Assembly: GCA_000687695.1 (NCBI GenBank) | Contig: JHWZ01000001.1 | Span: 62,001 to 126,000 of the forward strand | Direction of reading: 5' to 3' | Origin: Lachnospiraceae bacterium P6B14 | Lineage (GTDB): Bacteria; Bacillota; Clostridia; Lachnospirales; Lachnospiraceae | Length of the DNA: 64,000 nucleotides | Shown here: positions 53,371 to 62,160 of the stretch, piece by piece | How positions within the stretch are numbered: the stretch's first letter is position 1 | Layout of the letters: every line of letters starts with the position of its first letter | Position numbers and translations under genes: made by a program | The notes under the pieces: generated by a model | Database searches by the model: none | Told to the model about the DNA's origin: nothing | The model's input: only the letters and a program-made list of their open reading frames with translations

Positions 53371-53403
53371 AAATAAAAGGTCAAAATGACCCTTTATTTT
53401 TTT
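53371..53403. terminator. Bidirectional terminator after the LysR gene and tRNA genes
   Basis: AAATAAAAGGTCA and TGACCCTTTATTT form a stem around AAA with a T tract on the plus strand and one on the minus strand. It ends the LysR transcript and the tRNA transcript from the opposite side. Confidence 0.88.
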
Positions 53404-53404
53404 A

Positions 53405-53493
53405 CGGAGAAGGTGGGAGTTGAACCCACGCGCCGCTATTAACGACCTACTCCCTTTCCAGGGGAGCCCCTTCAGCCACTTGGGTACTTCTCC
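53405..53493 (-). tRNA. tRNA-Ser (GGA anticodon)
   Basis: On the minus strand the acceptor stem is GGAGAAG/CTTCTCC, the anticodon stem-loop is CTCCC-CTGGAAA-GGGAG, a long variable arm is present as in serine tRNAs, and the T loop is GTTCAACTC. Position 73 is G. CCA is not encoded. Confidence 0.95.
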
Positions 53494-53561
53494 AAGGCTC
53501 TGAATATCAGAACATATTTAGAAAAATATATGCCCCCTGCAAATGCAGTTGGCATATAGAA

Positions 53562-53647
53562 CGGAGAGGGTGGGATTCGAACCCACGTGCCCTTGCGGAC
53601 AAACGGTTTTCAAGACCGCCTCGTTATGACCACTTCGATACCTCTCC
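53562..53647 (-). tRNA. tRNA-Ser (TGA anticodon)
   Basis: On the minus strand the acceptor is GGAGAGG/CCTCTCC with one pairing register, the anticodon loop is CTTGAAA between GCGGT and ACCGT, a long variable arm follows and the T loop is GTTCGAATC. Position 73 is G and CCA is not encoded. It lies about 70 bases upstream of the GGA tRNA and 75 bases after tsaD. Confidence 0.95.
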
Positions 53648-53722
53648 AAAAAACGCTGAACTTGACCACAGCAACGATGATTATACCATTTTTATATACT
53701 GTCTGTCAAGACATTTTTCGGT

Positions 53723-54730
53723 TTATTTTCCAAGAGCGAGCGCCGGGATAGCATTCAGGTCGAGTCCATGGCGAACACCCTTCATAAATTCGTAGTAGCC
53801 TGCGCTTCCGATCATGGCCGCATTATCCGTACACAGGATCGGCGGAGGCATGAAAAAGCGGTATCCCCTGGTCTCACAGGCTGCGCTCATCTTGTCCCTG
53901 AGATATGAGTTGCATGCAACTCCACCGGCGAGCGCGATCCTATGGATACCGTGATCCATAGCCGCCTGCATGGTGTGATCGGTGAGCACATCCGTCACCG
54001 CTTCCTGGAAAGAAGCTGCGACATCAGCACGGTTTACCTCTTCACCCTTCATCTCACAGGAATTCAGGTAGTTTAGCACTGCCGACTTCACCCCGCTGAA
54101 CGAAAAATCATAAGGTGCATCCTCGATCGAAGCCCTCGGAAACTCGATGGCTTGAGGGTTTCCCTCACGGGCAAGCTTATCTATTTTCGGGCCACCAGGA
54201 TACCCCAGACCTATAGCTCTCGCAACCTTGTCAAAGGCCTCTCCCGCGGCATCATCACGCGTACGACCAAGCACCTCGTACTCGCCGTAATCCTTTACGA
54301 TGACAAGATGCGAGTGTCCTCCGGATGCCACCAGACACAGAAACGGAGGCTCGAGATCCGGATGCGCTATATAATTCGCTGCGATATGTCCCTCTATATG
54401 ATGAACTCCGACCAGAGGCTTATCCGTGGCATATGCCAGAGCCTTCGCCACACCAACACCGACCAACAGAGCTCCCACGAGCCCCGGCCCGTAAGTCACA
54501 CAGATAGCGTCCATATCGGACAGCTGTCTGTCAGCCTTAGACAAAGCCTCATCTATAACCTGATTTATAACCTCTGTATGCTTCCTCGATGCGATCTCAG
54601 GCACCACGCCTCCATACAGCTTGTGAGTCTCGATCTGTGACGCGATGATGTTTGACAGCACCTCTCTGCCGTCACGTACCACCGCTGCCGCTGTCTCATC
54701 ACACGAGCTCTCTATCGCCAATAATTCCAT
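53723..54730 (-). CDS. tsaD: tRNA threonylcarbamoyladenosine transferase TsaD
   Basis: The 335-residue protein starts [18 protein letters not shown] and has the iron/zinc site [11 protein letters not shown] near residue 110, [10 protein letters not shown] and the late [13 protein letters not shown] motif. With TsaB and TsaE it places threonylcarbamoyl on A37 of ANN-decoding tRNAs. The ATG at 54730 has GAGGAGG; the 25 residues upstream have no family counterpart. tsaB and tsaE lie 2-3 kb upstream in the same direction, separated by rnz and a membrane protein gene. Confidence 0.96.
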   Translation of the reverse strand: MELLAIESSCDETAAAVVRDGREVLSNIIASQIETHKLYGGVVPEIASRKHTEVINQVIDEALSKADRQLSDMDAICVTYGPGLVGALLVGVGVAKALAYATDKPLVGVHHIEGHIAANYIAHPDLEPPFLCLVASGGHSHLVIVKDYGEYEVLGRTRDDAAGEAFDKVARAIGLGYPGGPKIDKLAREGNPQAIEFPRASIEDAPYDFSFSGVKSAVLNYLNSCEMKGEEVNRADVAASFQEAVTDVLTDHTMQAAMDHGIHRIALAGGVACNSYLRDKMSAACETRGYRFFMPPPILCTDNAAMIGSAGYYEFMKGVRHGLDLNAIPALALGK

Positions 54731-54825
54731 AAGATTCCTCCTCGACGAGCACCCGGGCGAGCCACCGCACGCATGCAGATCATAGTATATCTGCGCTCGT
54801 TTCAAACATCCTTAATCTTACCCAT

Positions 54826-54867
54826 AAAAACAGCCGCCACGCTCGCTTCCAAGCTGATGCCGGCTGT
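54826..54867 (-). terminator. Terminator after the hypothetical membrane protein gene
   Basis: On the minus strand CAGCCG and CGGCTG pair around an imperfect inner stem, then TTTTTA follows, two bases after the stop codon of the upstream gene. Confidence 0.7.
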
Positions 54868-54869
54868 GA

Positions 54870-55538
54870 TCACTCATCGGATCCCGTCGCTTCTTCCTTC
54901 GACGCGTCCTCCTGCTTGCCATTTTTAAATCCAAGTATCTTCCATCTCTCGTTCTGTTTTACGAGAATGAAATCCTGGAATGTTTTCGCGTACGATCTTC
55001 CACCGGTATTCATGAAATATGATATCTTAATGTACGCGCATTCTCTGTCATTTATTGTCTTGTACTGCACCGCTGATCCGGTCTCCGCCGAGTAACTGAC
55101 TATCTTCTTTTTGTCATCCTTGAACTGCTCAACCTCATCCGCAAGCTTCTGCAGGTGCTGCTCCTCCGGGTTCTGATCGAGGAGGTCGGTGCTATACATC
55201 TTTCTGAGCTGCAGGGCGAGTGATTTGAACTCCTCATCGCTTACCTTTGCGTTGTAGATGCACTGGTTAAGCCTTCCCCAGAGCTTCATAACCTCTGTCG
55301 GAGTCTCAGGATAACCGATATCCAGGTCTTTCGCGATCAGCTTTTCAAGCTCTGTCGTCGGTGTCTTCACCTCGGACTGCATCTTCTGACGCTTCATGAC
55401 CTGGTAGTATCCTCCGATCGCAGCCACCGCAACCAGACAAATGATAAATGAAAAAGTAACGATAGAACGGCGCTTTTTAGCGACGAACTCCACCGACTTG
55501 CTCATCTTCGTATTCGGTTTTGACGGAAGTGCTGCCAT
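54870..55538 (-). CDS. Single-span membrane protein, unknown function
   Basis: The 222-residue protein has a short basic cytoplasmic head (KKRRSIVTF), one membrane helix (FSFIICLVAVAAIGGYYQV) and an outer domain of about 170 residues. That domain is helical first (LEKLIAKDLDIGYPETPTEV) and then beta-rich (YIKISYFMNTGGRSYAKTFQDFILVKQ), somewhat like NTF2-type folds. I believe similar proteins occur in other Lachnospiraceae, but I cannot name a function. It follows rnz by 45 bases and a terminator ends the unit. Confidence 0.8.
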   Translation of the reverse strand: MAALPSKPNTKMSKSVEFVAKKRRSIVTFSFIICLVAVAAIGGYYQVMKRQKMQSEVKTPTTELEKLIAKDLDIGYPETPTEVMKLWGRLNQCIYNAKVSDEEFKSLALQLRKMYSTDLLDQNPEEQHLQKLADEVEQFKDDKKKIVSYSAETGSAVQYKTINDRECAYIKISYFMNTGGRSYAKTFQDFILVKQNERWKILGFKNGKQEDASKEEATGSDE

Positions 55539-55583
55539 GCTTTTTCCCCCAAAAGTTTTCTTATCTATCCAACAGGAAAATCC

Positions 55584-56507
55584 TTATTCCTGTGTATCCT
55601 CATCCTCAAACGTTAAGGTCTTTGTTTTTCTGTCCTTACCGGCAAATGTATTCGGAAAAATACTCCGAACCCTCTCAACATGATCCTTTGGTCTGATCAG
55701 CGATGGTGAGTAGTGCGTGAGCCACAGCTCACTGACCTCGGCATCACGTGCCAGCATCGCCGCCTCATCGAAGGTCATATGCTTTTTCTCTTTTGCTTTT
55801 TCTTCGTTTCCTTCCTCGCCGTACATACCCTCGCAGATAAATATGTCTGCACCCTTTGCATGCTCGGCAATAGAAGGTATCGGTCTGGTGTCCGTGCAAT
55901 ACGTCACTTTCAGGCCCTTTCGCTCACTGCCCAAAACCATGTCCGGTGTGAATGTCCTACCATCCATCTCCACCGTCTCACCCTTTTGAAGTTTGGACCA
56001 TGCAGGAAGCGGTATGTCAAGCTTTTTTGCTCTGTCGGGATCGAACTTTCCCGCTCTTTTTATGATCTGCGAATATCCGTAGCAGGTCACGGTATGTCTC
56101 AGGCGGAATGCCTCTATCGTGTATCCCGGGCCTTCTATGGTCTCGAAATCCTCGCCAAGTTCTCTGTAATGTATATCAAAGGGCAATCCCGGTGCGATGA
56201 TCCTGAGCGAATCGACCACCTTCTTAACTCCCTTTGGGCCTACTATGAGAAGCGGATCCTCACGTTCCGAGTTCGCCATCGACAACAGAAGTCCGGGTAT
56301 ACCTCCGACGTGATCTCCATGAACATGTGTTATGCACATGATGTCTACATCGTGAAGGCTCCAGCCCTTCGCACGGATCGTGATCTGTGTCCCCTCACCG
56401 CAGTCTATGAGGAGCGAGCTGCCGTTAAAGCGAGTCATCAATGCTGTCAGAGCGCGTCTGGGTAAGGGCATCATTCCGCTCGTTCCCAGCAAACACACAT
56501 CAAGCAT
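55584..56507 (-). CDS. rnz: Ribonuclease Z
   Basis: The 307-residue enzyme is a metallo-beta-lactamase-fold nuclease that trims tRNA 3' ends. Zinc motifs are ITHVHGDHVGGIPGL near 60-75, YCTDTRP near 205, and LTHYSPS near 265. It matters here because the two tRNA genes downstream lack an encoded CCA and would need this cut. It has its own promoter at 56544-56573, just after the palindrome at 56580-56712. Confidence 0.95.
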   Translation of the reverse strand: MLDVCLLGTSGMMPLPRRALTALMTRFNGSSLLIDCGEGTQITIRAKGWSLHDVDIMCITHVHGDHVGGIPGLLLSMANSEREDPLLIVGPKGVKKVVDSLRIIAPGLPFDIHYRELGEDFETIEGPGYTIEAFRLRHTVTCYGYSQIIKRAGKFDPDRAKKLDIPLPAWSKLQKGETVEMDGRTFTPDMVLGSERKGLKVTYCTDTRPIPSIAEHAKGADIFICEGMYGEEGNEEKAKEKKHMTFDEAAMLARDAEVSELWLTHYSPSLIRPKDHVERVRSIFPNTFAGKDRKTKTLTFEDEDTQE

Positions 56508-56543
56508 TTATCCGTTCCTCCTCAAGTCACAACAATTCATATT

Positions 56544-56573
56544 ATTATATCACAAAAATGACACTTTCGTCAA
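56544..56573 (-). promoter_or_regulatory. Promoter of rnz
   Basis: On the minus strand TTGACG (56573-56568) and TATAAT (56549-56544) are 18 bases apart, about 37 bases before the rnz start. Confidence 0.7.
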
Positions 56574-56579
56574 GCACCG

Positions 56580-56712
56580 GACGCGCCTGGACGCGGTCGG
56601 AGCATATCGACGCGCCTGGACGCGGTCGGAGGTTTTCTCAACGAACTGGGACAGTTCGTTTGACTCAGCGGCTACGCCGACTCACTGTGAGAAAACTCCT
56701 GCCGCCAGGCGC
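56580..56712. repeat. Tandem 23-bp repeat inside a long hairpin between tsaB and rnz
   Basis: Two identical 23-bp units beginning GACGCGCCTGGACG lie at 56580-56602 and 56609-56631, six bases apart. The second unit, plus TTTTCTCA, pairs with TGAGAAAAC...CCAGGCGC at 56688-56712. Inside are the hairpin ACGAACTG-GGA-CAGTTCGT (56641-56659) and a small CGGC/GCCG stem. Confidence 0.82.
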
Positions 56713-56742
56713 TGTGGGGTGTCGCAATCCGGTGCTGTGGTC

Positions 56743-57453
56743 TTACTTATTCTTTAACTCTCTCTCAGCTTGAGTGGCTCGTAGATATCTGGGAACGAAC
56801 TCATGGGCTGCTACCTCTCTGCCGTCGGCTAGATATAGTTTGCCAAGTATAGCAACTGAGGATGCTCTCTGATATCTCACAGCATCATTACCGAACGTAA
56901 CCGAACCGTCATCACTAATCAATCCGAGTGCGTCAATCAGGCGGTCTTTAAATACGGGGACACCGTCGCCGACGAAGGTGACAGGTTTGGATATCTCCTT
57001 GACCTGCTCTATCACTTCCTCGATCGGGCGGGCTCCGTCCTCATATATTACCTTCGGGAGCTGTGCGCTCACGTCATATATTCCGCTGTAAACCTGGCCT
57101 CGTCTGGCATCCATGATAGGGCAAACGGGCGAGTCTGTCCCCTGAAGGTTATATGCCAGACCCTCCAGCGCGGATACGGGTACGATCGGGATATCGAGCC
57201 CCTGCGCGAGTCCCTTTGCAGTGGCCGCTCCTATACGAAGTCCGGTAAATGATCCCGGACCCGCGGCTACAGCTATCGCGTCCAGGTCATTTTTATCTAT
57301 GCCTGACATCGCAAGCATATCCGCTATCATCGGAAGCAGCGTCTGACTGTGAGTCTTTTTGTTGTGGATCGTGTACTCACCGACGAGTATGTCATCCACG
57401 ACGAGCGCCACGGTCGCAACCAGTCCGCTGCTGTCTATAGCCAAAAGCTTCAT
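56743..57453 (-). CDS. tsaB: tRNA threonylcarbamoyladenosine biosynthesis protein TsaB
   Basis: The 236-residue protein begins MKLLAIDSSGLVATVALVVDD and has KKTHSQTLLPMIADML and AVAAGPGSFTGLRIGAATAKGLA, all TsaB signatures. It supports TsaD in making the t6A modification. It follows tsaE by 43 bases on the same strand. The usual third partner in Firmicutes operons, rimI, is missing: a palindrome takes its place. Confidence 0.95.
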   Translation of the reverse strand: MKLLAIDSSGLVATVALVVDDILVGEYTIHNKKTHSQTLLPMIADMLAMSGIDKNDLDAIAVAAGPGSFTGLRIGAATAKGLAQGLDIPIVPVSALEGLAYNLQGTDSPVCPIMDARRGQVYSGIYDVSAQLPKVIYEDGARPIEEVIEQVKEISKPVTFVGDGVPVFKDRLIDALGLISDDGSVTFGNDAVRYQRASSVAILGKLYLADGREVAAHEFVPRYLRATQAERELKNK

Positions 57454-57496
57454 TCGTTTCTCTCCTCAATAACCGATTCCGGCATATACCGGGTGA

Positions 57497-57928
57497 TCAC
57501 TCTCCGGATATCGTGATCCTTCTGTAGTCCGGATTTATGTTCATGTCCTTTTCTATCGTGATCCTCACCGCTGTTTCGGGCAACAGCTCCTCCACCATGG
57601 ACGGCCACTCTATCAGGCATACGCCCTCACCATACAGATACTCGTCAAACCCGATCTCATACATCTCGTCCGGATCGGCGATCCTGTATACATCAAAGTG
57701 ATAAAGCGGGAGCCTGCCCTCGTACTCGTGCACTATCGTAAATGTCGGGCTCACGACCGGCTCGTCGATACCGAGCCCATCTGCCACGCCCTTTGCAAAG
57801 ACAGTCTTTCCGACACCGAGATCACCGTCAAGCAGAAAAATATCCCCGCTCGCAGCCATCACGCCTATCCTCTGTCCCAGAGCAAAGGTCTCCGCTTCAC
57901 TCCTGCTTTCGAATATCTGTTCAGACAT
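57497..57928 (-). CDS. tsaE: tRNA threonylcarbamoyladenosine biosynthesis ATPase TsaE
   Basis: The 143-residue protein has the P-loop LLDGDLGVGKTVFAKGVADG near residue 35, VSPTFTIVHEYEG and LYHFDVYRI, followed by VCLIEWPSMVEELLP. It powers the TsaB-TsaD cycle. It is first in its unit. A promoter (TTGACG, 18 bases, TATGAT) lies at 57967-57996. Confidence 0.95.
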   Translation of the reverse strand: MSEQIFESRSEAETFALGQRIGVMAASGDIFLLDGDLGVGKTVFAKGVADGLGIDEPVVSPTFTIVHEYEGRLPLYHFDVYRIADPDEMYEIGFDEYLYGEGVCLIEWPSMVEELLPETAVRITIEKDMNINPDYRRITISGE

Positions 57929-57966
57929 TTGTTTCTCCTACCTGATCCGCTCTTTTCACATGCCGG

Positions 57967-57996
57967 ATCATATGCCGCGATCCTATTCACCGTCAA
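57967..57996 (-). promoter_or_regulatory. Promoter of tsaE-tsaB
   Basis: On the minus strand TTGACG (57996-57991) and TATGAT (57972-57967) are separated by 18 bases, about 38 bases upstream of the tsaE start. Confidence 0.6.
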
Positions 57997-58007
57997 AGAT
58001 AATACGA

Positions 58008-58484
58008 TCAGCGCGCACGCCCGGACTTAACCATTTCTTTTATCGTATCGTAATCGCTCTCGCATCTGCTCTTCGGTATAATGAGCGCCGAGACAGTCGT
58101 CATATACAGGTACATGACCTTTTTATGAAAGACCGGTTTTCTGATGTCCGTGTAGACATAAGCCTCGGATTTGTCCCCCTGCGAAATCTCAAATCCGTTC
58201 TCGTCAAAACGGTAATGCATAGGGTATTTAAACGCATCGGAATTCAGCTGATCGTTTGCTTTTTTCAAAAGCATCAGCGGCTGGAATACCAGAAAAAGAA
58301 GCGCCAGTGCGATCAAAAGACATCTCTGCACACTCGTCCAGTCAGCCCATCTGATGATGAGCGAAACGATCGCAACCACGCTCAGAATCAGGCCGATCAC
58401 ACCACCCGGCCTCATATAATTGTGATAAATAACAAAGCCGCTAAGCGACCTCGCGTCCATTTTTACATCAAATTCTACCTGCAT
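58008..58484 (-). CDS. YcxB-like membrane protein
   Basis: The 158-residue protein has two adjacent membrane helices (VIGLILSVVAIVSLIIRWA and QRCLLIALALLFLVFQPLML) and a C-terminal beta part (YRFDENGFEISQGDKSEAYVYTDI) as in the YcxB family. The role of these proteins is unknown. It is placed between a terminator and the tsaE promoter, so it is probably transcribed alone. Confidence 0.8.
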   Translation of the reverse strand: MQVEFDVKMDARSLSGFVIYHNYMRPGGVIGLILSVVAIVSLIIRWADWTSVQRCLLIALALLFLVFQPLMLLKKANDQLNSDAFKYPMHYRFDENGFEISQGDKSEAYVYTDIRKPVFHKKVMYLYMTTVSALIIPKSRCESDYDTIKEMVKSGRAR

Positions 58485-58524
58485 TGTTTCCTCTTCCGTC
58501 CCTTTTCTTCGCCTTCGCGAGAAT

Positions 58525-58559
58525 AATTAACCGGCTGTCCAAAGCACTGAACAGCCGGT
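58525..58559 (-). terminator. Hairpin after the metalloprotease gene
   Basis: CACCGGCTGT and ACAGCCGGTT pair on the minus strand, followed by the AT-rich AATTATT. The tail is not a run of T residues, so termination strength is uncertain. Confidence 0.6.
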
Positions 58560-58579
58560 GAGTATTATCTGAAAAAATG

Positions 58580-59230
58580 TCAAGCACCCATTGAAAAATT
58601 GAGTCCGGCTCCATGCATCGCAAGCTGCTTGTTCATCTCTCTTTCGTAAGGATTCTGCACGCCCTTGTAACCGTTCATCATCTGCTTGGCTGCATCATTC
58701 TTGTGACCGTCTCCGCTGGTCGTCCTCATAGTCGTATTCGTCTCACCACCGGACACGTATACTCTGCCGCACTCCGGACAGATCGATGTATGAAGTGTCA
58801 CGGATACGCTGACAAGCTCTTTGTTTTCCTTTGACCCCTCTGCTCTGGCATGAGCCACATGCTCCTGCTCGTGTCCCATAACACGTCCTGCCGAAGCACT
58901 GGGATCTATATGCGCGGGAGACTTGAACGAAACACCGGGATCATTTGATCCGTCAACATATTTACGATTCTTACATGTCTCGCATTCAGCCTTGCCGACA
59001 CGCTTATCCTGCTTGGTAGGTTCGGGCTTTCCGTCGCTCCCGATCTTATGCCCTGTGGTATCAATACTGCCGGGTCTCGCCACTCCCGTGGCACTGCCTA
59101 CTCCTGCGACCGCCTGAGCCACTCCGTCAGACTGGGGACTCGCCGCTCCGACACCCCTTACAGGCGTCACGGGCATCGCTGAATACATAGGAAAAAGACC
59201 ACCGATTCCACTAACCGGTCCTATACCCAT
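58580..59230 (-). CDS. Putative zinc metalloprotease with HExxH-type site and two CxxC pairs
   Basis: The 216-residue protein has a Gly/Val/Ala-rich, apparently disordered head of about 70 residues without a signal peptide. A conserved core follows: AECETCKNRKYVDGSNDPGV (first CxxC), SPAHIDPSASAGRVMGHEQE then HVAHARAEG (HEQEH, a zinc protease-type motif), and SICPECGRVYVSGGET (second CxxC). It resembles the SprA-related putative metallopeptidases. ATG at 59230 follows GGGGG; a GTG three codons upstream is possible. It stands 80 bases after the TIR gene, on the same strand. Confidence 0.75.
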   Translation of the reverse strand: MGIGPVSGIGGLFPMYSAMPVTPVRGVGAASPQSDGVAQAVAGVGSATGVARPGSIDTTGHKIGSDGKPEPTKQDKRVGKAECETCKNRKYVDGSNDPGVSFKSPAHIDPSASAGRVMGHEQEHVAHARAEGSKENKELVSVSVTLHTSICPECGRVYVSGGETNTTMRTTSGDGHKNDAAKQMMNGYKGVQNPYEREMNKQLAMHGAGLNFSMGA

Positions 59231-59319
59231 AGCGATCACCCCCTCACGCAGTTATACTTATGTTAATTATACACGAAAATCACCCGAGAATCAAGCATAA
59301 AAAACATCAACACCGCTTG

Positions 59320-62160
59320 CTACTGTGTGCTCGGACCTGCATCCAATCCATATCTGGATCTCTTAGCCTCTGACAGTGTTACATTTTGAAGAATATCGTG
59401 AGCCTTGGCGATCAACTCGTCGACCGTGTACCTTCTGTAGTAACCGACCTTTTTCTTGCCGAGCTCCCCTGCAAGCGTTACAAAGATGTCGCGTCCCTCA
59501 AGGTAACCGAGACTGTCAGCTATATGGGCGGTCTGGGTAAAGCTCTCCATTTCGATCATACTGGTGCGCGTACCAATCTGTATGAACAAAAGTCCACTAT
59601 CTTTATCGAGATTAAAGGAAGCTTTGTCCAAAACATTATCACTACGCACTGTAACATCCGTCTTATTGACAACTTCCCCACTACCCCGCAAATAGCGATA
59701 CAAACCGCCATCGTTATATAACACCATCAGCTCTTCATCCATAAACATCATACCGAGAGGTTTCAGTTCGTGACATGATAAACGTTTTTCTTCCTCTCCG
59801 CTGTTACCATAAACGATGATCTCATTTCCGTCAGAAAGGGCATACTGTCCATCAAGCGTACCATCTGTAGCTACGCTTATGATCTTCGAGATTGTCCAGT
59901 TCTCAGGTAGCGATAAAACCCTCTCATTTTTTACGCCCGATTCCACATCGTACGCCACGAGGAGATTCTCATTATTTTTATTATCTGTGTAACAGAGTAT
60001 TCCGTTCTGCATCGCGAAATTGTCAGCGAAACTGCTTTCAAATTGAAACATCTCGGATGCTTTTAATTCATCATCCGAAATCTCCGCTGACTTGATACAA
60101 TTCGAAACGACATCATCCGTTTTCACATAGATCCGGTCCTTATACGATCCGATAACTCCGTAACCTGTGCTTTCGTTGTTGACCGCAATAAAGCTGTTTT
60201 CGGATAGGGCTTTCCAATCCTTATCATACATGCCCGCACTGAAACAGATGACCTCCCTCGCGCTTCTTTTTCTGGCATAAACACCATGGTTCACAATGAC
60301 CTGACGAAGCTCATCGGTAAAGTATTTCGTTCTGTACGCGGCATCCTTATCTACAGTCAAAGCCGGGCGCACATAAGAGCCGTCCTCCGTGATATATAAA
60401 GGCGTCCCGTCGCCGTCCCTGTCACTGACATCAAGGATGGAAGAATTGACATTATTACTGTATTTAACCTCACCTGTTGTGACGTCATATAACGTAAAAA
60501 CATTACCTGAATAATAACCGATGGTGTCCTTACCGAGGCTCACAAAATCACTGTTAATTTTCACTCCGTTACAGGTAAAATCAGCGTGCCATTTTTCGGA
60601 AAGATCAGGGATATTTATACACCTTAAACTGTTATGGTCGGTAGATATCAGTTCCATGTCACCAAAGAACATACTTGAGGAATTATCGACCTTTGTACTC
60701 GCGACCATAAAGGCAGAATTATCAACCCACTCGATATCCTTTATCATCTCGGAAAAAGGCTTTGAAATCTTCACCTGGCCGGACGCAATATCGACCACTC
60801 CGTATGCGTAATTATTATAACCTATCAATCCCCTGAATAATATCATCGATTTATCCGGAGACGGCTTACTTTCAACCACAGAGAAGTCCTCACATCCGGG
60901 TTCCCCCTCAAAAGAAAACTCACTCTTTTTCTCTCCGGATAATGTGTCATACTTCACATATTTTCCATGGTCGGTAGAGATGTAAAAAGAATCGGAAAGA
61001 ATTACAGGGGTCGATCCGTCTTCGTAACTATCCCCCTCGAGAGTTACCTCCCAGCGTTTCTCGCCACTTCCTGTATCATAACAATACATCGTTTTTTGCA
61101 TCCATACGATCAAGGAAGCATCATCGGCAAAGGCTATTCCTCTTACTTTTTCCGCTGCATCCGTGATATATATTTTTCTTTCATGTGTCGTTGTATCCCA
61201 CACTCCCACGACACTTCCGGCATCAAGTAAAGCAACTGTATTTCCGTCGCTGCTTACTTTAAAATCATACACGATATTTGGCATCTCATAGTTCCACGCC
61301 GCGCGTATATTTACACCATCATCTCCCTCGTATGCAAGAGTGGCATCAGTCAGAGCTTTTACCGCTTCCGGTGTTATCGGTCTGTCATCGTCATCATCCT
61401 TTGGAAGCGCCTCCAAAGCGAGCTGAAGCGCTGTTATTCTTTGCTCCTTTTCAAAGAGATTCTTTGATTCATTCGCCAGATACTTTGATTGATTTTTAAG
61501 GGATTCAAGATAGTTTTTATGAATCTGATTTCTGCTGTAAAACATGTACCCCGCGAAGCCCAAAACAACAGCGAACGCAATAGAAAAAATACCCGCAAGC
61601 ACCTTCAGCCTGTACTGTCTGTGACGGTTCATGATCTCGTCATAAGCACAGCCTATAAGCCCCGCTGCCAGACGGGGAAGCTCAACTTTTTTAGCTTTTC
61701 GAAAAGACGTGCGATAGTCACACGAAAGAGGCTCGATAGGAATACGGACAGTCTGTGAGCTACCGTCCTCGGCCGTAACCACCCTCTCTTCATACTGAAG
61801 GATCTCGGGGATAACATCGCGAGGCTCACCGTTTACCAAAACGGTGAAAATATCCCGCTTTGTGTGATTCTGTAAGAATGCTTCGATCTCTCTGGGAACC
61901 CAAGCTGACTCCTTTGTGTTTGTAGAACAGAGTACAATAAGATAATCCGAGTTCTCCAAAGCATCGGCTATATTGTCAGAAAGATCATTCGTGATAGGCA
62001 ACTCCGCCTTATCACGAAAGATCCTGTTTATCTTTTTTATTCCGGTTTTTTTTCGAAGTTTTCCCGGGATATGAAAACGCTCTAAGCCCTTGTGTACAGC
62101 ATCCGCTACCCTGTTATCCTCGGGTGCGTGCTTGTATGAGATAAATGCATTGTATTTCAC
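59320..62160 (-). CDS. Membrane-anchored TIR protein with beta-propeller C-terminal part
   Basis: The 946-residue protein starts with a TIR domain (about 1-175: YNAFISYKHAPEDNRVADAV, SDYLIVLCST, ESAWVPREIEAF). The Glu in WVPRE (residue 91) matches the catalytic glutamate of TIR NADases. A basic stretch (NRHRQYRLK) and one membrane helix (about 187-208) follow, then a helical linker (LFEKEQRITALQLALEALP) of the kind found before WD40 repeats and about 650 residues of WD40/PQQ-like blades. By the positive-inside rule TIR is cytoplasmic and the propeller outside. The start is GTG, overlapping the GH3 stop by four bases (GTGA), with GAGGTGG upstream. Confidence 0.85.
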   Translation of the reverse strand: MKYNAFISYKHAPEDNRVADAVHKGLERFHIPGKLRKKTGIKKINRIFRDKAELPITNDLSDNIADALENSDYLIVLCSTNTKESAWVPREIEAFLQNHTKRDIFTVLVNGEPRDVIPEILQYEERVVTAEDGSSQTVRIPIEPLSCDYRTSFRKAKKVELPRLAAGLIGCAYDEIMNRHRQYRLKVLAGIFSIAFAVVLGFAGYMFYSRNQIHKNYLESLKNQSKYLANESKNLFEKEQRITALQLALEALPKDDDDDRPITPEAVKALTDATLAYEGDDGVNIRAAWNYEMPNIVYDFKVSSDGNTVALLDAGSVVGVWDTTTHERKIYITDAAEKVRGIAFADDASLIVWMQKTMYCYDTGSGEKRWEVTLEGDSYEDGSTPVILSDSFYISTDHGKYVKYDTLSGEKKSEFSFEGEPGCEDFSVVESKPSPDKSMILFRGLIGYNNYAYGVVDIASGQVKISKPFSEMIKDIEWVDNSAFMVASTKVDNSSSMFFGDMELISTDHNSLRCINIPDLSEKWHADFTCNGVKINSDFVSLGKDTIGYYSGNVFTLYDVTTGEVKYSNNVNSSILDVSDRDGDGTPLYITEDGSYVRPALTVDKDAAYRTKYFTDELRQVIVNHGVYARKRSAREVICFSAGMYDKDWKALSENSFIAVNNESTGYGVIGSYKDRIYVKTDDVVSNCIKSAEISDDELKASEMFQFESSFADNFAMQNGILCYTDNKNNENLLVAYDVESGVKNERVLSLPENWTISKIISVATDGTLDGQYALSDGNEIIVYGNSGEEEKRLSCHELKPLGMMFMDEELMVLYNDGGLYRYLRGSGEVVNKTDVTVRSDNVLDKASFNLDKDSGLLFIQIGTRTSMIEMESFTQTAHIADSLGYLEGRDIFVTLAGELGKKKVGYYRRYTVDELIAKAHDILQNVTLSEAKRSRYGLDAGPSTQ

